A stretch of 64,000 nt of DNA from a bacterium D16-36 (GTDB taxonomy: Bacteria; Bacillota; Clostridia; Lachnospirales; Lachnospiraceae), in the NCBI GenBank assembly GCA_003611745.1, contig RAYF01000008.1, forward strand, positions 1 to 64,000. The letters run 5' to 3'. Position numbers and translations under genes: made by a program. Position 1 is the first letter of the stretch, and each line of letters opens with the position of its first letter. Below the pieces are notes generated by a model that was given only the letters and a program-made list of their open reading frames with translations, searched no databases and had not been told where the DNA came from. This document shows positions 36,037 to 45,358 of the stretch, piece by piece.

Positions 36037-39000
36037 CTAATAATTTAGCTCTACTTTCACTACATTTTCCAGCAGCTTTGCAGAGTCAAAGTTGTCGTTT
36101 GAAATTACTGTATATTCGATGGTATCTGGCGCTACAGCCCGGTAATAAATACTGGCATTGTCATATGATTTGCTCAGATGGCAGTTTTTCTTATATACAT
36201 CAAAGATGCTTAGGTTGCCGCTTGCCGCCTCTGAACGTGGCGTATAGTATATTGCGAAGTCTTCCGTAGAAGCATCGCAGAAATATGTCCACTTATTGTA
36301 TGGGAGGGATGGGTCAGAAATCATCTGGAATTTCCCTTTCCTCTTGTAGCCTACATAGAAGCGGAAACGGATATCTGAGCTGTCTTTTGCGACATCCTGG
36401 CTCAGAGGGAGAATGATTTTGATTCTCCCTCCCGGCCTTCCCTCCAAAAGACCGAAAGCGACACCGGTTTTTCCGTTTGGTTTTGTGATAGAATCAATAT
36501 CGCTTCCGGTGCTGGAAGGATGGAGTGTGCTCTGTGCCAAGTCACCGATATCAGATACGCTCTGTGCAAGGCTGCTGATGGAGGAGATGCCGCCGGACGC
36601 AGCGCCTGCAATGCCTGCAATGGAACTTCCTGTGCCGGATGCTGCCTGTTTTGCAGCTTCAATGCCGGACAATACCTTGCCGGATTCCGATACGGTTTCT
36701 GCCGGCGTTTTTGCTGCGGTATTTCCTGCTTCTGTCATGCCGAGGGCTGGGTGCAGCCGAAAGAAATCATCCCCAATGCTGTTTCCAATATGGTGCTGCA
36801 GGTCGCTTGTATAAGTGACCATATAGGTTTTAAAAAGCTCTGTCAGTATCTGGGAACGGCTTCCGTTTCCGGCAAGGAAAATATGGACGCATTTTATGTC
36901 TTTGCCTAATTTTTCTTTAAATGTGGCTTTTAGGCACTCAAAGAAATTGGCAATGCCAAGTTCAATCCTCTTGTGGAGCAGCTTGTCAAGGACGGACATA
37001 TTTACTTCCAGTTCATAATTTAATTTCTGTTCGCCGGAGCGGGTAAACAGCGAGAGTTTAATGATCCCAGTCTGGTAGAGGGAAGCGTAGTCCGCATCGC
37101 GCTCCCAGAATGGGCGCAGTTTCTCCATTAACTGTCTGGTATTTAGTTTAGCTTCCTGTGAATTGCTGATTAGCGATTCACTTCCCGGAAATGGATGGCA
37201 TTCTGGCGGAAGTGAAAATGTTATATTGTCCTCGCGCAATTTATCCTGATTGGAACGGAACACTTCATGCGCCATTAACTGCAGGAGGTTTTCGCCGCCA
37301 AGATACTGGTCGCCTCCGCTTCCATAGCATTCAAGGACATAGTCGTACCGCCTGCTGTCTGCCTCGTCAGGCGCATGCCAGTGTCCGAAATCAAAGTCTG
37401 TAGTTCCTCCGCCGAAGTCGAAGATACCATAATATACTTCCTTTTCGCCGCTCTCCAGGTCAAAACCGTACTCCTCCAAAGCACAGATTGCATAAGCAGC
37501 AGGTTCAGATGTCCCTTTCATGACGCGGAAGTCTTTCATAATTTCAGGATCTTTAATCAGGGCTTCCGGCAGGGATTTGCGGATGCCGCGGTAGAAGCTT
37601 TCTACAATCTTATCACAGGTTGCGTGTTCAAACGTAACAGGAAAAGAAAGCAGGTAGTTTAGGAAGATGCCATTATTCATATTATTAATAGCAAGCCCGA
37701 TATAGTAAGCATAAATTTCAATCGGGTTAAAATCGTCTTCTCCAATTTCTGCAAAAGGCGGCAGGGAAATATCGTTTCCAGTTTTATCCTTCAAGCGGAT
37801 CTGCTTTTTTTGGCTGCCAGCCCACTGCTTTAGTTCATTAAAATAGGAGTAATAGTCGTTACTGATGCTGTTCATCATGCTGCTCACCGCACTGTGGGAT
37901 ACTGTGAGATCCTGCCAAAGCGTATCAGGGCGTCCCTCTTTCTGGCGGTAAAGCTTCATAAAGCGGTCCAGGTTGATTAGCTCCATAACAGTAGGGTTTT
38001 CATACTGCATAATATCCGCCTTCTTGGAATAATGGCTTGTGCCGATGCGCATCGGGATAATGCGTTCTGTATTGTCCTGATAAGCTACGACAGTGCTTTT
38101 TGTACCAAAATCAATGCCGATAATACCGTTTGGATTTATATCTGCAGCAGGATTCCTTGCAATCATTGGTTTATTGATCTTTGCCGTATATTTGTACGTA
38201 GTGTCTTCATCCTGCCAGAGAGACCAGTGGCCACGGTTCGGATCTATCAGTATATTGTCATCATAGCGGTCAAAATCTGCACGCATCTGATCGCAGGCAA
38301 GCAGATGTTCTTTTAGAATCTGCATGGTGGATTCTGAAAGGTTATCTAGTGAGATGGTCTGTTCGTCTGCATTATAAAGGAAGGATGAGCGGTATGAATC
38401 CTCGGAAAAGAAGTTTGCTTTTCCGTCCATAATACTCTCCAAGATTACATCCTCTCGTATCCTAATGGTATCATCAATCCATTCAAAGCAGTCTTTATTT
38501 GCCTTGTAGAGTGAAAGCACATGTTTGTATGTCGGAACCAGTTCCTGAGGAAGGTCATCAGGAAGGAGTTCCCTGTCGAGCCAGAAAAACAAGGTTTTTG
38601 CCGGAGAAATAGATTCGCTGTCCATGCCATTTAAGCGGTACAGCGGGATATGGTAGGATTCCAGTTTGGAAAAGCCATTCCAGCGTTTGGAATGAATGCC
38701 GTCTGCATGGAATGCTTTATGGAAATCCATTACAGTAAAATATCCATCAAAAAGGTATTCCGGACAGAAATTATACAGTTTGTCAAATTTTCCGGCAAAT
38801 GCGCTCTTAAACTCGTTCGGTGTCATCAGGGTTCCGGTGTAAGAACCGAATTCATTGTGGAATGTAATGGGGTCATATGTACGGTTCAGGGCACAATGTC
38901 CAAGCTCAAAGTGATTGAAATTAGGGAACAGTGCAGCTACCGCATTGTTGTATAAAATATCCTGGTTGCTGATGTAGAACCAGTCTGATTCTTTTGTGTG

Positions 39001-39150
39001 GCTGGTGATGTAGCTGCGCATATTTTCCAAAAATGACGCCAGCAGTGCAGACTGTTTTTTGATTAAAACAGGAATGTGTTCTTCAACCACTTCATGGAAA
39101 AGTTCTTCACTGATGGCGATTTTGTCTACTTGTTTGGTTGCTATGTTCAT
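36037..39150 (-). CDS. Non-canonical Hsp70-like ATPase with long N-terminal extension
   Basis: A 1037-residue protein. The first about 340 residues match nothing I know. An actin/Hsp70-fold ATPase follows, with phosphate-1 GIDFGTKSTVV (Asp347) and phosphate-2 FDFGGGTTDFDFG (Asp578 region), and an adenosine-type segment (HIFLAGNGSRSQIL) near 765. After this there is an Ala/Gly/Ser-rich linker (about 800-880) and a beta-rich end instead of the DnaK substrate domain. A GrpE-like gene lies 22 bases upstream. I infer a dedicated chaperone or assembly ATPase, not DnaK itself. ATG 39150 follows AAGGAGG by 5 bases. Confidence 0.8.
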   Translation of the reverse strand: MNIATKQVDKIAISEELFHEVVEEHIPVLIKKQSALLASFLENMRSYITSHTKESDWFYISNQDILYNNAVAALFPNFNHFELGHCALNRTYDPITFHNEFGSYTGTLMTPNEFKSAFAGKFDKLYNFCPEYLFDGYFTVMDFHKAFHADGIHSKRWNGFSKLESYHIPLYRLNGMDSESISPAKTLFFWLDRELLPDDLPQELVPTYKHVLSLYKANKDCFEWIDDTIRIREDVILESIMDGKANFFSEDSYRSSFLYNADEQTISLDNLSESTMQILKEHLLACDQMRADFDRYDDNILIDPNRGHWSLWQDEDTTYKYTAKINKPMIARNPAADINPNGIIGIDFGTKSTVVAYQDNTERIIPMRIGTSHYSKKADIMQYENPTVMELINLDRFMKLYRQKEGRPDTLWQDLTVSHSAVSSMMNSISNDYYSYFNELKQWAGSQKKQIRLKDKTGNDISLPPFAEIGEDDFNPIEIYAYYIGLAINNMNNGIFLNYLLSFPVTFEHATCDKIVESFYRGIRKSLPEALIKDPEIMKDFRVMKGTSEPAAYAICALEEYGFDLESGEKEVYYGIFDFGGGTTDFDFGHWHAPDEADSRRYDYVLECYGSGGDQYLGGENLLQLMAHEVFRSNQDKLREDNITFSLPPECHPFPGSESLISNSQEAKLNTRQLMEKLRPFWERDADYASLYQTGIIKLSLFTRSGEQKLNYELEVNMSVLDKLLHKRIELGIANFFECLKATFKEKLGKDIKCVHIFLAGNGSRSQILTELFKTYMVTYTSDLQHHIGNSIGDDFFRLHPALGMTEAGNTAAKTPAETVSESGKVLSGIEAAKQAASGTGSSIAGIAGAASGGISSISSLAQSVSDIGDLAQSTLHPSSTGSDIDSITKPNGKTGVAFGLLEGRPGGRIKIILPLSQDVAKDSSDIRFRFYVGYKRKGKFQMISDPSLPYNKWTYFCDASTEDFAIYYTPRSEAASGNLSIFDVYKKNCHLSKSYDNASIYYRAVAPDTIEYTVISNDNFDSAKLLENVVKVELNY

Positions 39151-39172
39151 AAGTGCCTCCTTGTATACATGA

Positions 39173-39745
39173 TTATTCGACTTCAACAACAGATTTTTTG
39201 ATGGTCTCCCCGGTAAAGGCATTTGTCAGCCCGGTTATCAGAATTTTGGAAATTGTCCCGGCTGCCTTACTTGTCTGTGTGCGTATATGTAAATCTATAT
39301 CAAATGGGTCTCCGGGCCTGACATTTTGGAAAGCAAGAATAGGAGACTTGTTTGTCCCATTGTACAGGTGGACAAAATAAGCGATGATCTGTTCCAGTAT
39401 GTCAATATCGGCCAGATTTCCTTTTAATGCCTGGCTTCGTGAAAATTCCCATAAAGTATCAATGTTTCCGGGCTGTACGCCGCAGGCAAGGAATTCTTCA
39501 AAAGACTCCCCTCTGAAAACCCCGCTTAAAGCATCCTTGGACTGTTCAGATAAAGCCTGATACTGGTAAAAAGTGCCTGTCTGGCGCTGGAAGATTCCTT
39601 TGAATTGTAAATACTTGCTCTTGTATTCATCCCGGTTGTTTTCGGTTTTTTGCAGGCGTTCCTTTACAGAATCCGCTTCCATCTGCAGTTCCCGTAGTTG
39701 TTTTTCCATGATTGCGATTTTTTTCCGCAGCTTTTCCTCTGCCAT
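39173..39745 (-). CDS. GrpE-like nucleotide exchange factor partner of the Hsp70-like ATPase
   Basis: A 190-residue protein with an N-terminal coiled coil (about 1-50) and a C-terminal segment GDPFDIDLHIRTQTSKAAGTI (quoted as GDPFDIDLH and AAGTISKILITGL) ending in KKSVVEV. This follows the GrpE end pattern (G.PFDP..H....... GTI..V...GY......LRPA.V.V). Between them is a helical region, as in GrpE. GrpE opens Hsp70 to release ADP. Being first in a two-gene operon with the Hsp70-like ATPase fits an exchange-factor role. Divergence from true GrpE is large, so the call is by pattern and context. Confidence 0.6.
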   Translation of the reverse strand: MAEEKLRKKIAIMEKQLRELQMEADSVKERLQKTENNRDEYKSKYLQFKGIFQRQTGTFYQYQALSEQSKDALSGVFRGESFEEFLACGVQPGNIDTLWEFSRSQALKGNLADIDILEQIIAYFVHLYNGTNKSPILAFQNVRPGDPFDIDLHIRTQTSKAAGTISKILITGLTNAFTGETIKKSVVEVE

Positions 39746-39954
39746 AGATACTCCCCCATTATTGTATAATTTATATGCTGAATATACTCTCCATGTTTTA
39801 GTATATCATATGTAGAGGTCTGAGGAAAGAAAATTCTTTCACTTCTGTTAAGAGAAATGAAAGATTTGTCGAAGTAATTAATAACATGTGCAGTGGCAGA
39901 ATTCTGCCCTGTAGGACGGATAATTGAGAACTTGGCAGAAAGTGGAGGCTTGGA

Positions 39955-42900
39955 ATGGGGATTCAGAATATTTCAATATACAATGAACATCTAAAGGGAC
40001 AGGGGAATTCAGATTCGGTGTTCCAATCAGCATATCTAAATATAGGGGAAAAAGGACAGATTGTACAGGGGACGATTTCAAAGGCAGGGGAAAGTGTTTC
40101 CATCAATTTTAACGGGATTGAGGTTGCAGCCCCCGGAGGGGCTGTAAAAGATCCCAAGGAAGGGGAGGTACGGAACTTCCAGATTACAGATGTCTCAAAG
40201 GACAGCATTGTGCTTAAAGAAGTAGATGCGGGGCAGCAGGCAGAGCCGGTACGGGGCATGGTGAAGACGAGTGTAGGTGCCTCAAATTATTCTTTTGCAG
40301 AGTGCCTTGAGGCAAGCAGGGAAACGGCGCAGGCAAAATCTCAGGCAAGTGAGAGCCTGGCAATACTCGGCGGTGAGGATTATGAGCGGATAGAGGAAGA
40401 AGAGGGCTCTTTGATGGAGGCTACAAGGGAATGCGTAGAACGTGCAGCCCAGAAGAGCAGGGAGCGCAGGGAATGGATAGAAGTCAAGCTTGAGGAAGGG
40501 GCGGAACTTCGCGAGGAGCTTCAGGAAGGCTTGAAAAAAATACAGGCAGCAGGTTTTCTGGAGCAGAAAACCGAAGCAGGTATCCGGCAGGCATTAGAGG
40601 ACGCGGGGATTCCAGCCACAGATGATATTGTGGGGAAAGTGATGGCAGCCATTCGTATGAGCCAGTCTGCACTGGATATTACAGACCAGACCAGGGCATA
40701 CATAGTAGGGCAGGATTTAGTGGCTACGATTGAAAATCTTTATCAGGGAAAATACAGTACCCCGGCAGTTTCGGTACCGCAGGACGACGGATTCAGCCAA
40801 GAGTTTGAGAAATATCAGGGGCAGATTGAAAAAATTCTTGCAGCATGCGACAGGCTGGATGATAATGGCATCCGGGATGCAAAATGGCTTTTTGCTAATG
40901 AACTCCCAGTGAATGAGACAACACTTTCAAAACTGGAGATGCTAAATGGGCTTTCAGGGCAGATGACGCCGGATAAGGTACTGGAACAGATTGTGTTTGC
41001 ACTTTCGGCGGGGTCTTCCCCAAAGGACGCCATTCTGGATGACAGCCAGTTTGTTATTGCAAGGGATGCCCTGCAGGGTTTTCAGGATATAAGCGACAGT
41101 ACGATTAGCAATGCGGCGGATATTGTCCTGAAGAACCGACAGGAGGCATTTTCCAAGGATGCCCTGAAAAATGCTCCGCAGGGAGGGACAGATGATAAAA
41201 ACGCATCTGTTATTACACTTGAGATGCTCCGGCGGGTGCAGGGTGCAGAGGCAGGCTCCGCAACATCACAGGATATAGTAATACCGAAAGTTTACATGGA
41301 GGGCATGAGCGGGGATGATATCTTAAAGGTGACAATGAAGCGCCAACTAGAAGAAATCCGCCAGAAGATGACGCTGCAGTCGGCAGCAGCGATGGAGAGG
41401 AAAGGCATACATATTGAGACAGAGCCTTTAGAAAATATTATTAAATCCCTCCGTGAGATGGAGAATGCATACTATAGCAGCCAAGTAGGAAGGGAAGCGG
41501 CAGTAGATGACGGGGATTTGGATTTACTGCAGGAATCTCTGGAAAAGACAGCAGATATTGCAGACGCCCATGCTGCGCTGCTTGGTTCAGGAGTCAGGAA
41601 ACAGGCGCTTCTAACGGTCAATGAGCTTCATGCAGCGGTAAGCAGCAGGAATATCGGGCGCAGTGAGTGGAACAGTGTCTATGAAACCGTCAGCACACAG
41701 GTAAGGGCTGATTTGGGGGATTCTATCCAGAAAGCATTTGCAGGTGTTCCGTCTATTTTGGAGCAGATGGGGCTGGAGGATACGCAGGCCAATGAGAGGG
41801 CCGTCAGAATCCTTGGTTATAACCGTATGGAGATTACAGAAGAAAACATAGAAGAGGTTAAGATGTTTGATGCCAAAGTCAATCAGTTAATCGAGAATAT
41901 GAAGCCGGCAGCGGTTCTGGAATTGATACGCGGCGGCGCAAATCCGCTAGATATTCCGTTGGATGAATTAAACAGGCAGCTCGAAGAAATCCGGGAGGAG
42001 AGAGGGATTTCCTCAGAAGAGCGGTATAGCCGTTTCCTCTGGCAGATGGATAGGGCAGGTGAAATATCAAAGGAAGAGAGGATGGGCTATATAGGGGTCT
42101 ACCGTCTTTTGAATCAGGTGCAGAAGGCGGACGGAGCCGCCATCGGTGCAGTGATAGGGACTGGGCAGGAGCTGACGCTCGGAAATCTGTTGACGCAGGT
42201 CCGCACTAGAAAAGGAAAAGGTGTAGATTCCACGGTTGATGATGTGACAGGGGTAAAACAGGCAAAACCTGTGGGAAATTCTATCTCTGACCAGATAAAT
42301 GCGGGTTTTGCAGGGGAAACGGGCAGGCAGGCAGAAGAGAAAGCATACTACAGCCATCTGGCATCCGATGCACTTTCAGAGATTACCCCATCTAAGCTGC
42401 AGGAAGTGACAGATGGAGATATGGAACGGCTCTTAAATGTTTCTCTGGAGAGATTCTGTGAAGACTTGAAGCAGGCCTCCGGCAATCAGGATATAAAAAG
42501 AGAATATTTTGAGGAACAGGCGGAGGAGCTGTGCGAAGCGCTTACTTCCGGCGGGCAGGCGGAGGAGTATCTGTCAAAGCTTGGAATAAAAAACACAGTA
42601 GAAAATATAATAGCGGCTGGTGCGATACTGGAAGAGGGATACAAACCATGCAAAGAGGCATACGGGCGCAGAAAAGTGCTGCCGCAGGAGCGTCAGGAAG
42701 AACTTGAGGAGGCATTTGCGGAGATAGAAGAGGCAGTTGGAGAAGAAGAGGAACTGAATGCCCGCTGTGAAGAGGCTGAAAAATTTATGGAGGAAATTCT
42801 CACGAAATCGTATGAACAAGCCGATATTAGTTTTGAGGATTTGAGTAAACTCCGTAAACTCGGTCAGGGCATTCATTTAGAAGGGATGCTAAGGCAATCG

Positions 42901-43302
42901 AGAAGCTATGATATTCCGATTGTGGCCGGCGATGGGATTACTTCTTTAAATCTTACAATAATCCATGGCTCAGAGGAATCAGGGAAGATACAGATCAGCA
43001 TGGAGGATGAAAGATTCGGCAATATTGCAGTGGATGTGAAGGTGTCAGGCCAAAAGATAAAGGGGCTGGTGCTTTGCAACCAGAGGCAGGGGTTTGAGGC
43101 GCTGCAGGAGCAGGGCAGTGCTCTGGAGCAGGACTTGGCGAATGCCGGATATTCAGTCAAAAACATTTCTTATGGAATGGATTTCAAGTCAAGAAATGAA
43201 TTGTTAAATGCGGGCACACATCGGCAGGAGGCAGATACCAGCCAGTTATATCAGATTTCTAAGATTTTAGTGCGCTCAGTCACAGCAGTAATCAGGAAAT
43301 AA
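39955..43302 (+). CDS. Large FliK-like flagellar protein (hook-length control candidate)
   Basis: A 1115-residue, highly charged, mostly helical protein with no signal or membrane segment. It begins MGIQNISIYNEHLK and has a short beta-rich N-terminal part (about 28-100, GQIVQGTISKAG). The C-terminus (about 985-1095) has LNLTII, then SGKIQISMEDERFGNIAVDVKV (quoted as GKIQISMEDERFG) and a helical segment with LEQDLANAGYSV. That is the layout of the FliK/Flg_hook C-terminal domain, though the match is weak. It lies 57 bases before flagellin. It may correspond to a Lachnospiraceae family of unknown function (I recall DUF6240, unconfirmed). GGAATG-style start with TGGAGGC upstream. Confidence 0.65.
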   Translation: MGIQNISIYNEHLKGQGNSDSVFQSAYLNIGEKGQIVQGTISKAGESVSINFNGIEVAAPGGAVKDPKEGEVRNFQITDVSKDSIVLKEVDAGQQAEPVRGMVKTSVGASNYSFAECLEASRETAQAKSQASESLAILGGEDYERIEEEEGSLMEATRECVERAAQKSRERREWIEVKLEEGAELREELQEGLKKIQAAGFLEQKTEAGIRQALEDAGIPATDDIVGKVMAAIRMSQSALDITDQTRAYIVGQDLVATIENLYQGKYSTPAVSVPQDDGFSQEFEKYQGQIEKILAACDRLDDNGIRDAKWLFANELPVNETTLSKLEMLNGLSGQMTPDKVLEQIVFALSAGSSPKDAILDDSQFVIARDALQGFQDISDSTISNAADIVLKNRQEAFSKDALKNAPQGGTDDKNASVITLEMLRRVQGAEAGSATSQDIVIPKVYMEGMSGDDILKVTMKRQLEEIRQKMTLQSAAAMERKGIHIETEPLENIIKSLREMENAYYSSQVGREAAVDDGDLDLLQESLEKTADIADAHAALLGSGVRKQALLTVNELHAAVSSRNIGRSEWNSVYETVSTQVRADLGDSIQKAFAGVPSILEQMGLEDTQANERAVRILGYNRMEITEENIEEVKMFDAKVNQLIENMKPAAVLELIRGGANPLDIPLDELNRQLEEIREERGISSEERYSRFLWQMDRAGEISKEERMGYIGVYRLLNQVQKADGAAIGAVIGTGQELTLGNLLTQVRTRKGKGVDSTVDDVTGVKQAKPVGNSISDQINAGFAGETGRQAEEKAYYSHLASDALSEITPSKLQEVTDGDMERLLNVSLERFCEDLKQASGNQDIKREYFEEQAEELCEALTSGGQAEEYLSKLGIKNTVENIIAAGAILEEGYKPCKEAYGRRKVLPQERQEELEEAFAEIEEAVGEEEELNARCEEAEKFMEEILTKSYEQADISFEDLSKLRKLGQGIHLEGMLRQSRSYDIPIVAGDGITSLNLTIIHGSEESGKIQISMEDERFGNIAVDVKVSGQKIKGLVLCNQRQGFEALQEQGSALEQDLANAGYSVKNISYGMDFKSRNELLNAGTHRQEADTSQLYQISKILVRSVTAVIRK

Positions 43303-43359
43303 TTTGTTGGGGCGTAACTGCAGAAGGGCGGTTATACCAATGGCAAGAAGGAGGATTTC

Positions 43360-44718
43360 ATGAGAATAAACCATAATATTTCAGCAAAACTTGCAAATGT
43401 TAATTTGAAGAGGGCGGACACGAGGACAGGTTCTTCATTGGAGCGCCTTAGTTCTGGCTATAAAATCAATAAAGCATCAGATGATTCGTCTGGGATGGCT
43501 ATCTCCAATAGGATGCGTGCTCAGATTAATGCTCTGGATCAGGCATCCAGAAATGCGGAAGACAGCCAGTGTATCATCCAGACAGCGGAGGGGGCGTTAT
43601 CCGAAATCGAGGCGCTCATCCAGCGTATGAGGGAGCTTTCTGTGCAGGCGGCAAATGATGTATATACTATCGAGGACCGCGACGCAGCGCAGAAAGAAAT
43701 AAACAACCTGATGAATGAGGTAGACCGCATCGCCAGCACAACAGAGTTTAACGGCCATGGGCTGTTAGATGGCTCGCTGACAAGAGTTGTAACATACAGC
43801 GAAAATGGGTTTAGTTCTCTTTCTGTTTCCGATCAGGTAAAATCTGGTGTTTATCAGGTTACGGTAAATAGCACAGCAACACCGGCAACAGATACAATTA
43901 GTTATACGATTCCGGCAGAAGGGACGAATACAATCAGCATCAATGGGGCTGATATTACGATTGAAGCTACAGATAACGACGCTACTGTAAAGCAGAAGGT
44001 TGTTGATGTCTGTGATAAACTGGGGATTAATGTTGCAGATAATGGAGGCAATTCATTTACGTTAACGACAGACGCAAATGGAGAGAGCCAGTTTATTCAG
44101 GTACAGGAGGCAGGCCAGCCGCCGAAGGCGATCGTAAGGGGACAGAATGCAGATGTGACTGCAGGTTCCGGTTTTTCTGCCCCGACTTGTGTTTATGATG
44201 GAAATAATGTTACAATATTAGATGATTCAGGTTTCAAAATGCAGTTTGCGATAGAGGACAGTGCACCGATTAATACGGCTGTAAATGTGACAGTCTATGA
44301 TACTGGCTCTATGCTGGCTCAGATAGGCGCTAATGAGCATCAGGATATTGCGATTGACTTTATGGAGGTATCCTGCAGGACGCTGAAGTTTAAGGAGAGC
44401 GATGGAACGAATTTGCTCAACGTATGCTCACAGGAGGGAGCCGGAAGGGCGATTTCCATATTTGATGAAGCGATTCGTTCTGTCTCCAGTGCACGTACTA
44501 CATTGGGGGCTTACCAGAACCGTCTGGACAGCACAATGTCCAGTCTGGATGTCACAGTGGAAAATCTTACAGATGCAATGTCCAGAATCAGGGATACGGA
44601 TATGGCTGCAGAGATGACGGATTATACACAGATGAGCGTATTGTCACAGGCAGCGACTTCTATGCTGGCGCAGGCAAATAATAGGCCGCAGCAGGTAATG
44701 AGTCTATTACAGAGTTAA
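43360..44718 (+). CDS. Flagellin
   Basis: A 452-residue flagellin with conserved N-terminal D0/D1 (MRINHNISAK, then LERLSSGYKINKASDDSSGMAIS in part, and RMRELSVQAAND) and C-terminal D1/D0 (TLGAYQNRLDST, RIRDTDMAAEMTDYT in part, QANNRPQQVMSLLQS). The middle (about 150-350) is the variable surface domain. The protein assembles into the filament and is exported by the flagellar type III system. AGGAGG precedes the ATG by 5 bases. I see no clear sigma-28 box in the 57-base gap, so it may be co-transcribed with the FliK-like gene or use a distal promoter. Confidence 0.96.
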   Translation: MRINHNISAKLANVNLKRADTRTGSSLERLSSGYKINKASDDSSGMAISNRMRAQINALDQASRNAEDSQCIIQTAEGALSEIEALIQRMRELSVQAANDVYTIEDRDAAQKEINNLMNEVDRIASTTEFNGHGLLDGSLTRVVTYSENGFSSLSVSDQVKSGVYQVTVNSTATPATDTISYTIPAEGTNTISINGADITIEATDNDATVKQKVVDVCDKLGINVADNGGNSFTLTTDANGESQFIQVQEAGQPPKAIVRGQNADVTAGSGFSAPTCVYDGNNVTILDDSGFKMQFAIEDSAPINTAVNVTVYDTGSMLAQIGANEHQDIAIDFMEVSCRTLKFKESDGTNLLNVCSQEGAGRAISIFDEAIRSVSSARTTLGAYQNRLDSTMSSLDVTVENLTDAMSRIRDTDMAAEMTDYTQMSVLSQAATSMLAQANNRPQQVMSLLQS

Positions 44719-44751
44719 GTATTGCAGCCCTTAAACATATGGGGATTTTGA

Positions 44752-44790
44752 AAGCCTGACGACCTTTTTTGGTTGTCGGGTTTCTTTCGC
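44752..44790 (+). terminator. Terminator after flagellin
   Basis: The arm AAGCCTGACGACC pairs with GGTTGTCGGGTTT (with G-U pairs) around a T6 loop, followed by CTTTC. Confidence 0.65.
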
Positions 44791-44833
44791 TCTATTGGAA
44801 ACTAAATTTTTAGGTGCAATGAAAGGCGCAGAA

Positions 44834-45325
44834 ATGAGGTTAAAAGTGGATCAAAAAAAGAAGAAAGAATATACTGCAAGGATTGCTCAGGCAAACCGTA
44901 GTGAACTGGTTGTGATTATATATGAACTTTTTTTAGTGGCTATGGAAGATGCCGAAGAGAGCTTTGCAAAGGGGGAGCTGTCTGAGGGCGTAAGATATGT
45001 GAAGCGCGCAGAGGGCTTTTTGCAGGAATTAATGGGGAGCCTTGACCGCCGTTATACGATTGCGGAGGAGTTGATGCGGCTGTACCGTTATGTATATGAG
45101 CAGTTGATTTTTTCTGTAATCCGTCAGAAACTTGTGAATGGTGAGACAGTTAAGGAAGTGATGGGAAAATTAAAAGAGGCATTTATCCAGGTGGCGAAGG
45201 AAGATAAGTCAAGCCCTGTCATGGAAAATACGCAGCAGATTTATGCAGGGCTTACCTATGGAAAAGGCTCGTTAAATGAGGTATTATTAAAGGGGAATGA
45301 GTCGAACAGGGGATACTGGGTATAA
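44834..45325 (+). CDS. fliS: FliS-like flagellin export chaperone
   Basis: A helical protein of 163 residues from the preferred ATG. It fits the FliS layout: YTARIAQANRSELVVIIYE near the start, an AEGFLQELMGSLDRRY helix, LMRLYRYVYEQL, and a later helix. FliS binds the flagellin C-terminus and prevents premature assembly. It lies just after flagellin. I prefer ATG 44834 (AAAGG 8 bases upstream); the ORF starts earlier at TTG 44795 and ATG 44819, with poorer sites. Sequence identity to classical FliS is low, so the call is by layout and place. Confidence 0.7.
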   Translation: MRLKVDQKKKKEYTARIAQANRSELVVIIYELFLVAMEDAEESFAKGELSEGVRYVKRAEGFLQELMGSLDRRYTIAEELMRLYRYVYEQLIFSVIRQKLVNGETVKEVMGKLKEAFIQVAKEDKSSPVMENTQQIYAGLTYGKGSLNEVLLKGNESNRGYWV

Positions 45326-45358
45326 TAATGAAATATTATAATAAGATGGAGGGAACGA

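Noticed and set aside
36037-39150. Canonical DnaK
   Set aside because: The ATPase starts about 340 residues in, and no DnaK substrate-binding domain follows.
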